From JAITVB01 sp031553805 (GTDB lineage: Bacteria > Bacteroidota > Bacteroidia > Bacteroidales > Rikenellaceae): a stretch of DNA of 64,000 bases. Where the stretch lies: NCBI GenBank assembly GCA_031553805.1, contig JAVBLC010000001.1, forward strand, positions 186,001-250,000. The letters run 5' to 3'. Below the pieces are notes generated by a model. The model saw only the letters and a list, made by a program, of their open reading frames with translations. It had not been told where the DNA came from and did no database searches. Each line of letters opens with the position of its first letter. The first letter of the stretch is position 1. A program made the position numbers and the translations under genes. Below, piece after piece: positions 1 through 8,055 of the stretch.

Positions 1-2
1 CG

Positions 3-884
3 GCGCCGCTCCACGCCCTGCCCGCATCGCTGAAAGAGTTGGGCTACACGAGCGCTTTCCTGCACGGGGCGGTACGCGAGTCGATGAGCTTCGTCGCTTT
101 CGGCAAAGCGGCTGGCATCGAACGCTTCTGGGCGCGCGAAGAGTATGAAGAAGAGAACGGCCGCGGCGATTTCGACGGCCTGTGGGGCATCTGGGACCAC
201 AAGTTTTTCCCCTACGCGGGCGAAAAAATCGGCACGCTGCCCGAGCCGTTCTTTGCCACCTTGTTTACCCTCTCGTCGCACCACCCCTACAAGTTGCCCG
301 CCGGTTTCGAAGGACGCTACCCCGAAGGACCGATGGAGATCCAGCGGATGATCGGTTACAGCGACGACGCCCTGCGCCGCTTTTTCGCACAAGTATCGCA
401 AACCGATTGGTATGAAAATACGCTTTTCATCCTCACGGCAGACCACGGCTCAGGCGGCGACAGCGAAAAATACCGGCAGGTACCTTTCGACCACGCCGTG
501 CCGATCATCCTCTACTCGCCCGCCGGATGGCTGTGTGGCCAGGACCTGCGTCCGGCCCAGCACATCGACCTGATGCCGACGCTGCTCGGGCTGCTGGGCT
601 ACGAGAAACCGTATTTCGCTTTCGGAAAAGACCTGTTCGAAAGCCCCGCCCCGGGTTATTCGATCCACTACGCCGGCGGAGTTTTCAATACAATCTCGGA
701 TAACTTTATTTATCGTTTTGATGAACATCGGCTGGTAGGCGTGTTTGACTATTGGCACGATCCGTTGGGCAAAGAGAACCTGGTCGCAGGTTTCGGCGAC
801 GACGACCCTGCGGTACGTTTTACCAAGGCGTTCATCCAGCAATATTATTCGCACATCCGCAACCGCAGTTTTATCGCAGAATAA
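3..884 (+). CDS. LTA synthase-like sulfatase-fold enzyme, C-terminal part (5' end outside window)
   Basis: The frame is open from the window edge (codons from base 3), so this is the C-terminal part of a longer gene; the TTG at 39 is only an internal Leu codon. The fragment carries the second half of an alkaline-phosphatase/sulfatase fold as in lipoteichoic acid synthase and phosphoglycerol transferase proteins. Visible are LSSHHPY, a TADHG metal-binding motif and the HIDLMPTLLGLLG segment usual near the end of this family. Full-length relatives have about five N-terminal membrane helices and an extracytoplasmic catalytic domain, not seen here. In Gram-negative Bacteroidetes the substrate is probably a glycerophosphate or other polar-head donor rather than LTA; that is inference. 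A hairpin terminator follows at 909-936. Confidence 0.85.
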   Translation, partial: APLHALPASLKELGYTSAFLHGAVRESMSFVAFGKAAGIERFWAREEYEEENGRGDFDGLWGIWDHKFFPYAGEKIGTLPEPFFATLFTLSSHHPYKLPAGFEGRYPEGPMEIQRMIGYSDDALRRFFAQVSQTDWYENTLFILTADHGSGGDSEKYRQVPFDHAVPIILYSPAGWLCGQDLRPAQHIDLMPTLLGLLGYEKPYFAFGKDLFESPAPGYSIHYAGGVFNTISDNFIYRFDEHRLVGVFDYWHDPLGKENLVAGFGDDDPAVRFTKAFIQQYYSHIRNRSFIAE

Positions 885-908
885 CCCTTGCTAATTATAA
901 AAAGTGAG

Positions 909-936
909 CGCCTTCGGAAATCCCGGAGGCGTTTTT
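909..936 (+). terminator. Rho-independent terminator
   Basis: A GC-rich hairpin (CGCCTTCGG paired with CCCGGAGGCG, one G:U) is followed by five T. It lies 25 bases after the stop of the sulfatase-like gene. Confidence 0.8.
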
Positions 937-1088
937 CAATATAAAAGTATCGAAATACAGCACAAAATAGAAATTTATACGTATTTTTAATTTATAAACA
1001 ACGAGGAGGTGTTGCGCATGATTTGAGGAGAGAGATTAAGACCCCATCCATTTTTACTACTATTCTAGAATTTAAAATTGAAAATTGT

Positions 1089-2111
1089 ATGAGAATCAGA
1101 AACGTTATAATTTGTGTCCTTTGCAGCCTGTCCATTATCGGCTGCGCCAAGGAAAAAACTTTTACGGAAAAAGCTGACCAATCGATTGAAAACATCGATG
1201 GCGCACTGCACTTTGCCACGGCCGATGTTTTCCACGAAACGGTGAAGCAACTGGCTTCGGGCGAAATCACTTTGGCTGATTTCGAATCGACTTACCGGTT
1301 CAAATCGCTGAGCAGCTATGTCGACGAAGCGTTCGACGCCCTGTCGGATATTGACACCGAAGACCTGTGGCGCTCATGCTTCGCATTCTATTCCGACGTG
1401 GTGGTCACGGACAACGAGGGGATCGTTTTCCCAAAGATTCCATCGCGGGCCCATTCTAATATTTGTAACCGCGAAGGGGTTTATTATGTCGGCGATGTGC
1501 GCTATCAGATCACGCCCGACGAGTTGATCGCCACCTCGGTTTCGCCCGAAACGAAAGCGGAAACTTCGGTGAGTCTCGAATACATCGCGAAAGACCCCGA
1601 AACAAAAGTAACTGTTACAGAGAGTATCAAGCCCGTAAGTGAACGGTATATGACAAGCGACCGGCAGGTGATTGGAGAAGCATCTATAATCCGAATTACG
1701 ACTTATAATGGTTCTACTTCTACAGCTCGATTGCGGTTGGATTTTTATGTCGAAATATATGCTTCCGGACAAAAGAAAGGGCTATTCGGATGGAATTCTT
1801 ACAATACAATTTTTACTCTTGAAAAATTTTGCTGTACTGTTCCCGTCACATATAATGCAAATATTAACCCGGTGGTTCTTCAATTAGGAGGGGATTTCAA
1901 TAATTTTATAGAGGAAGTTTCTACTCATGAAAGGTCAAATTGGACTTGGCAATATCCTTTAGGCTCCCTAACAGCCACTCCTTTCGATGTAATGCCTTCT
2001 AATTTTGGTAGATTCTCATTCAGGGTATTAAGCCGGGGGACCGGAGATTGCGGTGCTTTTTATGTTAAAGGTCTATACCCTCCATATGCAGAGATTCCTG
2101 CTTGTCGCTAA
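1089..2111 (+). CDS. Lipoprotein of unknown function
   Basis: The 340-residue product starts at ATG 1089, which gives a clean lipoprotein signal (MRIRN, hydrophobic stretch, lipobox SIIGC). The open frame extends upstream to 1023 but that extension is not signal-like. Residues about 25-120 are acidic and predicted mostly helical; the rest looks beta-rich (many T/S/V/Y). No catalytic motif or family was recognised. Base composition changes inside the gene: up to about 1600 it resembles the neighbours (GC-rich), while from about 1650 to 2100 it is clearly AT-rich, suggesting a C-terminal part of different origin. It stands alone between a + terminator and a convergent lipoprotein pair. Export and outer-membrane anchoring are inferred from the lipobox. 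Confidence 0.7.
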   Translation: MRIRNVIICVLCSLSIIGCAKEKTFTEKADQSIENIDGALHFATADVFHETVKQLASGEITLADFESTYRFKSLSSYVDEAFDALSDIDTEDLWRSCFAFYSDVVVTDNEGIVFPKIPSRAHSNICNREGVYYVGDVRYQITPDELIATSVSPETKAETSVSLEYIAKDPETKVTVTESIKPVSERYMTSDRQVIGEASIIRITTYNGSTSTARLRLDFYVEIYASGQKKGLFGWNSYNTIFTLEKFCCTVPVTYNANINPVVLQLGGDFNNFIEEVSTHERSNWTWQYPLGSLTATPFDVMPSNFGRFSFRVLSRGTGDCGAFYVKGLYPPYAEIPACR

Positions 2112-2118
2112 AATACAG

Positions 2119-2148
2119 AGAGCGGAGGATTTCCTCCGCTCTCTTTTT
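2119..2148. terminator. Bidirectional terminator between convergent genes
   Basis: Perfect 11-bp inverted repeat AGAGCGGAGGA / TCCTCCGCTCT with a 2-base loop and a T run. It separates the + lipoprotein (ends 2111) from the - FKBP lipoprotein (ends 2150). Confidence 0.85.
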
Positions 2149-2149
2149 A

Positions 2150-3223
2150 TTATTCTGTTTCGTCCGATTCGACGTAAATTTCAAAAATCAGCGGAGTGTA
2201 GGGAGGGATAACCAGGTACCCTTCATATGTATCCCCGGTAGATCCATAGCCGAGCGAAGAGTTCATTACTACTTCCGATTTTTCTCCCTTGCGCATATGG
2301 AGGATCGCCTGATCGAAACCTTTTGCTCCTTCGGATTTGTTCGGGGAAGGCGTAACGGTCAAAGGATTGAAATGGGATGATCCCCTGTTTTCGTCGCTTA
2401 CAATTGTTTCATAGATGCCGCGTGCCTTGGCTACCGAGTCGACGTTCGTGTCGAAGACAAAGCCGTCGATAAACCGGCCGACATAATAAACCGATACGGT
2501 CGAATCAGTGGTGATCGTGTCGCCGTCGGGGACTTCGACCAACTTTTTCATATAAAGCCCGTAGGCCGTCGAGTCGGCCGGCGACAGGATGCCGAGCGAG
2601 TCGCGGGCGAAAAGATAAGTCTGCTCGTGGTCGTAGATCACCGGGTCGGGCACCACTTTCTGCAACCCCAGTTCGAGGATCACCGGGTAGCTCGACGTCA
2701 TCGCCACCCCCGAAACATAGCCCGTAGCCCCCGAGAAACCGTAGACATACCCCAACTTGGGCGGAATGTACAACCGCACCGAGTCGCCTTCGTGCATCAG
2801 GGCGAGCGCTTCGAGTTCACCGATCGGAGTGTTGTAGAGCGCCGAATAGTCGCTGTCGCCGAACGTGGTGGTAAACTGCGAATATTCGCCCACGTAATGG
2901 GTTTCGTATGAAAAGTAGCCGAGCTGTTTGGCGATGTCGGCCGAGCGCGAGGTGTAGATGTCGCCTGCGATCGTGCGGCCGGTGTAATTCAGGATCATCC
3001 AGTAGCCTTCGTTCAGGCGGCGGTGCGAGGGGTTTTGGCTGATCCACTCCAGGTACAGACCCGATTCGAGCTTCGTGATCCCGGGGTGGTACTTGGCCAT
3101 CCACAGGTCAAAAGCTTCCTGCTGGCGCTCTTCGAAGGGCAGGCCGGGTTCGGTCTCGGCACAAGAAACAGCCACCAGAAGCATCAGCAGCGGAACGGCA
3201 AGCTTTTTCAGAAAAGATTTCAT
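2150..3223 (-). CDS. FKBP-type peptidyl-prolyl isomerase lipoprotein with two FKBP-like domains
   Basis: The 357-residue product has a lipoprotein signal (MKSFLKK, lipobox VAVSC with the Cys at 21) and two FKBP-like regions. The first (about residues 45-190) includes LNYTGR, EGDSVRLYIP and LGYVYG; the second (about 240-355) has VSVYYVGRFIDG, GFDQAI, KGEKSEVV and IPPYTPL. FKBP domains isomerise Xaa-Pro bonds and help periplasmic folding. ATG 3244 is an alternative start that overlaps the upstream stop as ATGA; ATG 3223 gives the tighter signal peptide. It follows the smaller FKBP lipoprotein directly and shares its promoter. The first domain is divergent and may be inactive. Confidence 0.85.
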   Translation of the reverse strand: MKSFLKKLAVPLLMLLVAVSCAETEPGLPFEERQQEAFDLWMAKYHPGITKLESGLYLEWISQNPSHRRLNEGYWMILNYTGRTIAGDIYTSRSADIAKQLGYFSYETHYVGEYSQFTTTFGDSDYSALYNTPIGELEALALMHEGDSVRLYIPPKLGYVYGFSGATGYVSGVAMTSSYPVILELGLQKVVPDPVIYDHEQTYLFARDSLGILSPADSTAYGLYMKKLVEVPDGDTITTDSTVSVYYVGRFIDGFVFDTNVDSVAKARGIYETIVSDENRGSSHFNPLTVTPSPNKSEGAKGFDQAILHMRKGEKSEVVMNSSLGYGSTGDTYEGYLVIPPYTPLIFEIYVESDETE

Positions 3224-3240
3224 CGGATATTGTCGGTTTT

Positions 3241-3753
3241 TCATTTTTTCACTTTTAGGACGTTCACCACGAACGTGACGGGCGTTCCTGCCGGGACGTA
3301 GCCCACCTGTTGGTCGCCGTAGGCCAGATCGGAGGTGATCAGCAACAGCAGCGAGTCGCCCTGGCGGCAACCCGTCAGCCCGCTTTCGAGCCCGCGCATC
3401 AGCGAGCCGTCGCCCGAGCGCACGCCTTTCGGACTGAAGTCGAGGTAGGTCGTGTCGAGCTTGGCTTTCTTCGCCTCTTCCTTGATGTTGGTGGTGAAGG
3501 TATCACCGAGCCTGCTCGAGAAAGTTTGGCCGATGTAGTTGAAGTAGACCGAATCGCCGTTTGCCGCTTGGGGGCCTTCCCCTGCGAGGAGATGCACCCG
3601 GTAGACCCCGCCGACGGAATCCCACGCATAACCTGCATTGTTCATGAACGTGATGAAATTCTGTTTCTGTCCCGGAATATTATAGTCGGCCTTGGAGCAA
3701 CCGCCCCAGACCAACAAAATAATCAACGCAAAAATTCCTGTCGTTCGTTTCAT
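3241..3753 (-). CDS. FKBP-type peptidyl-prolyl isomerase lipoprotein
   Basis: The 170-residue protein has a lipoprotein signal (MKRTTG, lipobox VWGGC) and one C-terminal FKBP domain (about 60-168). Its motifs are GDSVYFNYIGQ, LMRGLESGL and the typical ending DLAYGDQQVGYVPAGTPVTF. It should act as a periplasmic or outer-membrane-anchored proline isomerase. It is the first gene of a two-gene operon with the double-FKBP lipoprotein; the stop abuts or overlaps the next start. A near-consensus Bacteroidetes promoter lies just upstream at 3761-3791. Confidence 0.88.
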   Translation of the reverse strand: MKRTTGIFALIILLVWGGCSKADYNIPGQKQNFITFMNNAGYAWDSVGGVYRVHLLAGEGPQAANGDSVYFNYIGQTFSSRLGDTFTTNIKEEAKKAKLDTTYLDFSPKGVRSGDGSLMRGLESGLTGCRQGDSLLLLITSDLAYGDQQVGYVPAGTPVTFVVNVLKVKK

Positions 3754-3760
3754 AACCGGG

Positions 3761-3791
3761 CAAAGGTATGCAAATTCACCGAGTTTTCAAA
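3761..3791 (-). promoter_or_regulatory. Promoter of the FKBP lipoprotein operon
   Basis: Read on the - strand, TTTG (3791-3788) is separated by 19 bases from TACCTTTG (3768-3761), matching the Bacteroidetes TTTG-N19-TAnnTTTG promoter. The start codon is at 3753, so the leader is very short. Confidence 0.75.
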
Positions 3792-3995
3792 CAGTTCCCC
3801 TCCCGTTGGCCGGCAGGCCAACGGTCTTCTTTGCATTAAAACCGCCGGAAGCGGGTTTTTATTGTATGGACGGCCGGAATTTTTCGATTTATTTTCCGAC
3901 AACGGGCCGGATGCCGGAGAAGACAGACTCGGTTTGGCCCGAAAACAAAAAAGATAATTCTTGTTTTATCGTCGCGAACGTAGGGGAATGCCCCC
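3792..3995. other. Gene-free stretch with inverted repeats
   Basis: No credible gene was seen. It holds a perfect 9-bp inverted repeat CCGTTGGCC / GGCCAACGG (3803-3824) and a weaker hairpin near 3838-3862. Open frames here lack start signals and family resemblance. Confidence 0.5.
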
Positions 3996-4159
3996 TTTAA
4001 TTACCTCCCTGCGCTTTATCCGCGCCGGCTGCGCCGACTGCGGGCTACGGTCGGTGATTATTTGCTGCGCAAATAATTTAATTACCTCCCTGCGCTTTAT
4101 CCGCGCCGGCTGCGCCGACTGCGGGCTACGGTCGGTGATTATTTGCTGCGCAAATAATT
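3996..4159 (+). repeat. Tandem duplication of an 81-bp palindrome-bearing unit
   Basis: Two copies of an 81-bp unit lie head to tail, identical over the aligned length (copy 1 from 3996, copy 2 from 4077). Each unit ends in a perfect inverted repeat ATTATTTG / CAAATAAT with loop CTGCG and contains GC-rich short palindromes. Because 81 is divisible by three, an open frame runs through both copies, but there is no sign it is translated. It precedes the promoter-like TATTTTTG at 4182-4189 of the amidase gene. Confidence 0.9.
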
Positions 4160-4217
4160 CAACAATTTGTGATATTATTTGTATTTTTGTCCGATTCTGA
4201 CAACCAACACCCGCACT

Positions 4218-4997
4218 ATGAAACTATCGCTGGTACAAACCGACCTGGCGTGGGAAGCGCCCGCCGACAACTGCAAACACCTTGAGGAGCTGATTCGGAA
4301 AGCCGACGCGAGCGACCTTTTTGTCCTGCCTGAAATGTTTTCGACCGGATTCGTCACCGATCCCCAACGCGCGGCCGAAGAGGTCGACCCCGAAACGGGC
4401 GAGGGCGCAACGTTCGAATGGATGCAGCGCATCGCCACGCAAACAGGGGCCGCCCTGGCGGGAAGCGTCGCCGTCAACGAGGACGGGAATTTTTACAACC
4501 GCTTCTACTTCGTCGAACCCGACGGCATCAGCTACCAGTACGACAAACGCCACTTGTTCACGATGGGTGGCGAACACAAGGCTTATACCCGAGGCGAGCA
4601 GCAGGTGATCATCCAGTACCGCGATTTCCGGATCCGGCCGCTGATTTGTTACGACCTGCGGTTTCCGGCGTGGTCGCGCAGCTACGGCAATTGCGACCTG
4701 ATGCTCTACGTGGCCGACTGGCCGGCCTCGCGCATCGGGGCGTGGGACGTGCTGCTGCGGGCGCGGGCCATTGAGAATCAATGCTATGTGGCGGGGGTGA
4801 ACCGCATCGGGAAAGATCCCTATGCCGAATACAACGGCCACAGCGTGCTGGTCGACTACCTGGGCCAACCGATCGCGACCGCCCGCGAAGGACACGAGGA
4901 GGTGGTCGGCGGGCATATCGAACGCGAGCCGCTCGACGAATTCCGCAAAAATTTTCCGGCGTTCCTCGACGCCGACCAGTTTGAATTTTCAGTATAG
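4218..4997 (+). CDS. Nitrilase-superfamily omega-amidase (YafV/Nit2-like)
   Basis: The 259-residue cytosolic enzyme has the Glu-Lys-Cys triad of carbon-nitrogen hydrolases: E39 in LPEMF, K110 in YDKRHLF and C144 in LICYDLRFP. These motif variants and the length fit the YafV/omega-amidase branch, which hydrolyses 2-oxoglutaramate or 2-oxosuccinamate to the 2-oxoacid and ammonia (metabolite repair after glutamine transamination). ATG 4218 is chosen because the family begins with this short beta strand; the open frame from 4179 adds no conserved sequence. A TAnnTTTG box (TATTTTTG, 4182-4189) lies 29 bases upstream. The next gene begins two bases after the stop. Confidence 0.88.
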   Translation: MKLSLVQTDLAWEAPADNCKHLEELIRKADASDLFVLPEMFSTGFVTDPQRAAEEVDPETGEGATFEWMQRIATQTGAALAGSVAVNEDGNFYNRFYFVEPDGISYQYDKRHLFTMGGEHKAYTRGEQQVIIQYRDFRIRPLICYDLRFPAWSRSYGNCDLMLYVADWPASRIGAWDVLLRARAIENQCYVAGVNRIGKDPYAEYNGHSVLVDYLGQPIATAREGHEEVVGGHIEREPLDEFRKNFPAFLDADQFEFSV

Positions 4998-4999
4998 CG

Positions 5000-5857
5000 A
5001 TGAAAGCGATACTGTATATTCTGCTGTCTATCTGCCTGTTTGCCGGTTGCACTGGAAAATCATCCGGACCGGGCGCGGTGACCACGTTGTGCATCATCGG
5101 CACGGCCCACGATTCTTCGGCGTACATCAATCCCCAGGCAATCTACGTTGCGTTGGAACAGGTGCGTCCCGACGTGATTTTGTGCGAACTGGAACGAGAA
5201 TTTTTCACCGATGATTTTCGGTATGACCTCGAAAAATACCCTGACCTGTTGTCGACCAACGAGAACATTTCGACCTACCGCTACCAGCAGCAAAACAGGA
5301 CGCTTTTACGCCCATACGAAATCGAAGGCCGCAACGAATATTACCGCACCACCGATTATTTCGAGAAGGAGCAGGAAATGTTCTCGGCCATGATGCAGGC
5401 CTACCGCGACACCACGTTGACCCCCGCCAGCGGCGACGAATGGGAGCGTTTTCTGAAGACGGTCGAGTTGTTCGATGTGATGGCGCGGAACTCCCTGAGG
5501 GAGATCAATACAGAGCTTTATGTCCGGTATTCCGAATCGAAAAACCTGATTGTGAACGAAACGTTGACCTCGGTTGCCCGGCGCGATTTTCCCGAGTGGC
5601 TCGACGCAGCGGTCGAACACCAGGCGTTTTGGGACCGGCGCAACGCGGCGATGGCCGAAAACATTTTGGCGTGGTGCAGCGAGTTTCCCGGAAAAACCCT
5701 GGTGGTGCTGGCCGGACAACAACATAAGTACCAGCTCGAAAACCTGATCCGGCAAAACGGCCACAACATTGTGCTGAAACAATATTGGGAATTCGGCACC
5801 GCCCCGGATGCCTCCGCACTTGGAATGATTGGCGCCTTCCGCACCCGGAACGATTGA
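5000..5857 (+). CDS. TraB/GumN (TIKI-like) family lipoprotein
   Basis: The 285-residue product starts with a lipoprotein signal (lipobox LFAGC, Cys17). It continues with the TraB/GumN/TIKI signature: GTAHDS (34-39) followed by a strand ending CELE (62-65), and a second conserved block GQQHKYQLENL near the C-terminus. Members of this superfamily are membrane-attached and some are metalloproteases; enzymatic activity here is unproven. It starts two bases after the amidase stop, so the two are probably cotranscribed, although no metabolic link is evident. Confidence 0.7.
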   Translation: MKAILYILLSICLFAGCTGKSSGPGAVTTLCIIGTAHDSSAYINPQAIYVALEQVRPDVILCELEREFFTDDFRYDLEKYPDLLSTNENISTYRYQQQNRTLLRPYEIEGRNEYYRTTDYFEKEQEMFSAMMQAYRDTTLTPASGDEWERFLKTVELFDVMARNSLREINTELYVRYSESKNLIVNETLTSVARRDFPEWLDAAVEHQAFWDRRNAAMAENILAWCSEFPGKTLVVLAGQQHKYQLENLIRQNGHNIVLKQYWEFGTAPDASALGMIGAFRTRND

Positions 5858-5878
5858 CATTGTTTTATACAAACATAT

Positions 5879-7468
5879 ATGGAGAAATTACTTTTACTGG
5901 GCGACCAGGCCGTGGCGCTGGGAGCGATCCGCGCCGGGATTTCGGGCGTGTATGCCTACCCCGGCACGCCGTCGACCGAGATCACCGAATACATCCAGGC
6001 CTCGCCCGAGGCGGCGGGCATCCACAGCCGCTGGTGCACCAACGAGAAGACAGCGATGGAGGCCGCCCTCGGCGTGTCGTATGTCGGCCGCCGGGCGCTG
6101 GTGTGCATGAAACACGTGGGCTTGAACGTCGCCGCCGACGCCTTTGTGAATTCGGCCATGACCGGGACCAACGGCGGGCTGATCGTACTGGTGGCCGACG
6201 ACCCATCGATGCACTCTTCTCAGAATGAGCAGGATTCGCGCTTTTACGGCAAATTTGCCTTTGTACCCATTCTCGAACCGGCGTCGCAGCAGGAAGCTTA
6301 CGATATGATGGCCTACGGCTTCGACCTGTCCGAAAAGCAGGGACTTCCGGTGCTGATGCGCATCACCACGCGGATGGCCCATTCGCGGGCGGTGGTTGCC
6401 ACCGGGCCGCGGCAGGACGTGGCGCCGATCGCGTTCCCGAAAGATCCGTCGCATTGGGTGCTGTTGCCGGTCAATGCACGCAAGCGATATAACATTTTAC
6501 TGGGTCAGCAGCCCGGATTGGAAGATATTTCGAATAATTCGCCGTACAACAAATACCTGGACGGGGAAGACCGGAGCTTGGGCGTCATCGCCTGCGGCAT
6601 CGGCTACAACTACCTGATGGAACAATACCCCGAAGGTTGTCCTCATCCCATACTGAAAATCGCGCAATATCCCCTGCCACAGACGCTGATCAAAAGAATG
6701 GCTGTTGACTGCGACAAACTGCTGATCCTCGAAGACGGGCAGCCGTTTGTCGAAGAGCAGGTGCGCGGCATTTTCGGTGCGCCGTGTCCCGTAGCCGGAC
6801 GCCTGAGCGGCGAGTTGCCGCGGGTGGGCGAACTGACCCCCGACAACGTGCGGGCCGCCTTGGGATTGCCTGCCGCGGAAGGTTTTGCGGCAAGCCCCCA
6901 GGTTACGCCGCGTCCGCCGGCCCTTTGTGCCGGTTGCGGCCACCGCGACGTTTACGACGTGCTGAACGAAGTGGCCGCCGGGTATCCCGCCGCCCGCATT
7001 TTTAGCGACATCGGTTGTTATACCCTTGGGGCATTACCTCCGTTTCGCGCCATCCACTCGTGCGTCGACATGGGCGCTTCGATCACGATGGCCAAGGGGG
7101 CGGCCGATGCCGGCCTGTTCCCGGCCGTGGCGGTGATCGGGGACTCGACCTTCACCCACTCCGGGATCACGGGCCTGTTGGACGCCGTCAATTCGCAAGC
7201 CCCGATCACGGTCATCATTTCCGACAACCTGACCACCGCCATGACCGGCGGACAGGACTCGGCCGGAACCGGGCGGTTAGAAACCATCTGCCGCGGCGTA
7301 GGTGTCGAAGAAGCACACATCCGCGTGGTGGTACCGATCGCGAAAAACTGCGAAGAGATCTCGAAGATCATCCGCGAAGAAATTGAATACAAAGGTGTTT
7401 CTGTCATCATTCCCCGGCGCGAATGTATCCAGACCCTCAAACGCAACGCAAAAAAACAGGCCCAGTGA
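5879..7468 (+). CDS. iorA: Indolepyruvate ferredoxin oxidoreductase, alpha subunit (lacking C-terminal ferredoxin domain)
   Basis: The 529-residue subunit has an N-terminal pyrimidine-binding domain (YPGTPSTEI, residues about 22-30; NEKTAMEAALG) and a C-terminal thiamine-diphosphate domain (CAGCGH about 349-354; GDSTFTHSGITG; NLTTAMTGGQ). With IorB it interconverts aryl-2-oxoacids (indolepyruvate, phenylpyruvate, hydroxyphenylpyruvate) and arylacetyl-CoA plus CO2 using ferredoxin. Archaeal IorA of about 640 residues ends with a two-cluster ferredoxin domain. This one stops right after the TPP domain, so the electron path differs or uses a separate ferredoxin. It is the first gene of a tight operon; iorB overlaps its stop (GTGA). 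Confidence 0.93.
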   Translation: MEKLLLLGDQAVALGAIRAGISGVYAYPGTPSTEITEYIQASPEAAGIHSRWCTNEKTAMEAALGVSYVGRRALVCMKHVGLNVAADAFVNSAMTGTNGGLIVLVADDPSMHSSQNEQDSRFYGKFAFVPILEPASQQEAYDMMAYGFDLSEKQGLPVLMRITTRMAHSRAVVATGPRQDVAPIAFPKDPSHWVLLPVNARKRYNILLGQQPGLEDISNNSPYNKYLDGEDRSLGVIACGIGYNYLMEQYPEGCPHPILKIAQYPLPQTLIKRMAVDCDKLLILEDGQPFVEEQVRGIFGAPCPVAGRLSGELPRVGELTPDNVRAALGLPAAEGFAASPQVTPRPPALCAGCGHRDVYDVLNEVAAGYPAARIFSDIGCYTLGALPPFRAIHSCVDMGASITMAKGAADAGLFPAVAVIGDSTFTHSGITGLLDAVNSQAPITVIISDNLTTAMTGGQDSAGTGRLETICRGVGVEEAHIRVVVPIAKNCEEISKIIREEIEYKGVSVIIPRRECIQTLKRNAKKQAQ

Positions 7469-8055
7469 AACGCAACATCATCCTTTCGGGCGTCGGGGGA
7501 CAAGGCATCCTCTCGATCGCCACGGTGATCGGCCAGGCGGCCCTCGACGCAGGCCTGGCGCTCAAGCAGGCCGAAGTACACGGCATGAGCCAGCGGGGCG
7601 GCGACGTGCAGTCGCACCTGCGCATCTCGTCCGAGCCGATCGCTTCCGACCTCATTCCCCGCGGCGGGGCCGATGTCATCCTGTCGCTCGAGCCGATGGA
7701 AGCTCTTCGGTATTTGCCTTATCTCTCTCGCGAAGGTTGGATAGTATCCAATGCCGCGCCGTTTGTCAATATCCCGAATTATCCTGATATTGAGGGAGTT
7801 TTGGCCGAACTTCGGGGGCTTCCGCAAGTGATCCTGCTCGACGTTGACGCTATCGCCAAAGACAACGGCGTAGCCCGTGCGGCCAATATCGTGCTGTTGG
7901 GCGCCGCCTCTTCGACCCTGGGCCTGCCTTTCGAAAGGCTGGCCGGAGGCATCTCGAAAATTTTCGGGGCAAAAGGCGAAGTCGTCGTGGCGATGAACCT
8001 CAAGGCGTTGGAAGCCGGCCGCGACGCCGCGCAGAAACTGAAAAACGAAAAATAA
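7465..8055 (+). CDS. iorB: Indolepyruvate ferredoxin oxidoreductase, beta subunit
   Basis: The 196-residue protein starts with GTG 7465, overlapping the iorA stop as GTGA, which implies translational coupling. Longer in-frame starts would run back into iorA. It has the gamma-domain fold of 2-oxoacid oxidoreductases: GVGGQG (9-14), AEVHGMSQRGGDVQSHLR, and the alternating C-terminal helices usual for IorB. It pairs with IorA to bind CoA and the substrate. The stop overlaps the next start by one base (TAATG). Confidence 0.93.
   Translation: MKRNIILSGVGGQGILSIATVIGQAALDAGLALKQAEVHGMSQRGGDVQSHLRISSEPIASDLIPRGGADVILSLEPMEALRYLPYLSREGWIVSNAAPFVNIPNYPDIEGVLAELRGLPQVILLDVDAIAKDNGVARAANIVLLGAASSTLGLPFERLAGGISKIFGAKGEVVVAMNLKALEAGRDAAQKLKNEK

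Noticed and set aside
3996..4159. Possible CRISPR array
   Set aside because: Only two directly adjoining copies with no spacers, and no cas genes in the window.
3961..4200. 79-residue open frame with a 27-residue peptide repeat
   Set aside because: It only reflects the 81-bp DNA duplication (81 is a multiple of three). It has no signal, no family resemblance and overlaps the promoter region of the amidase.
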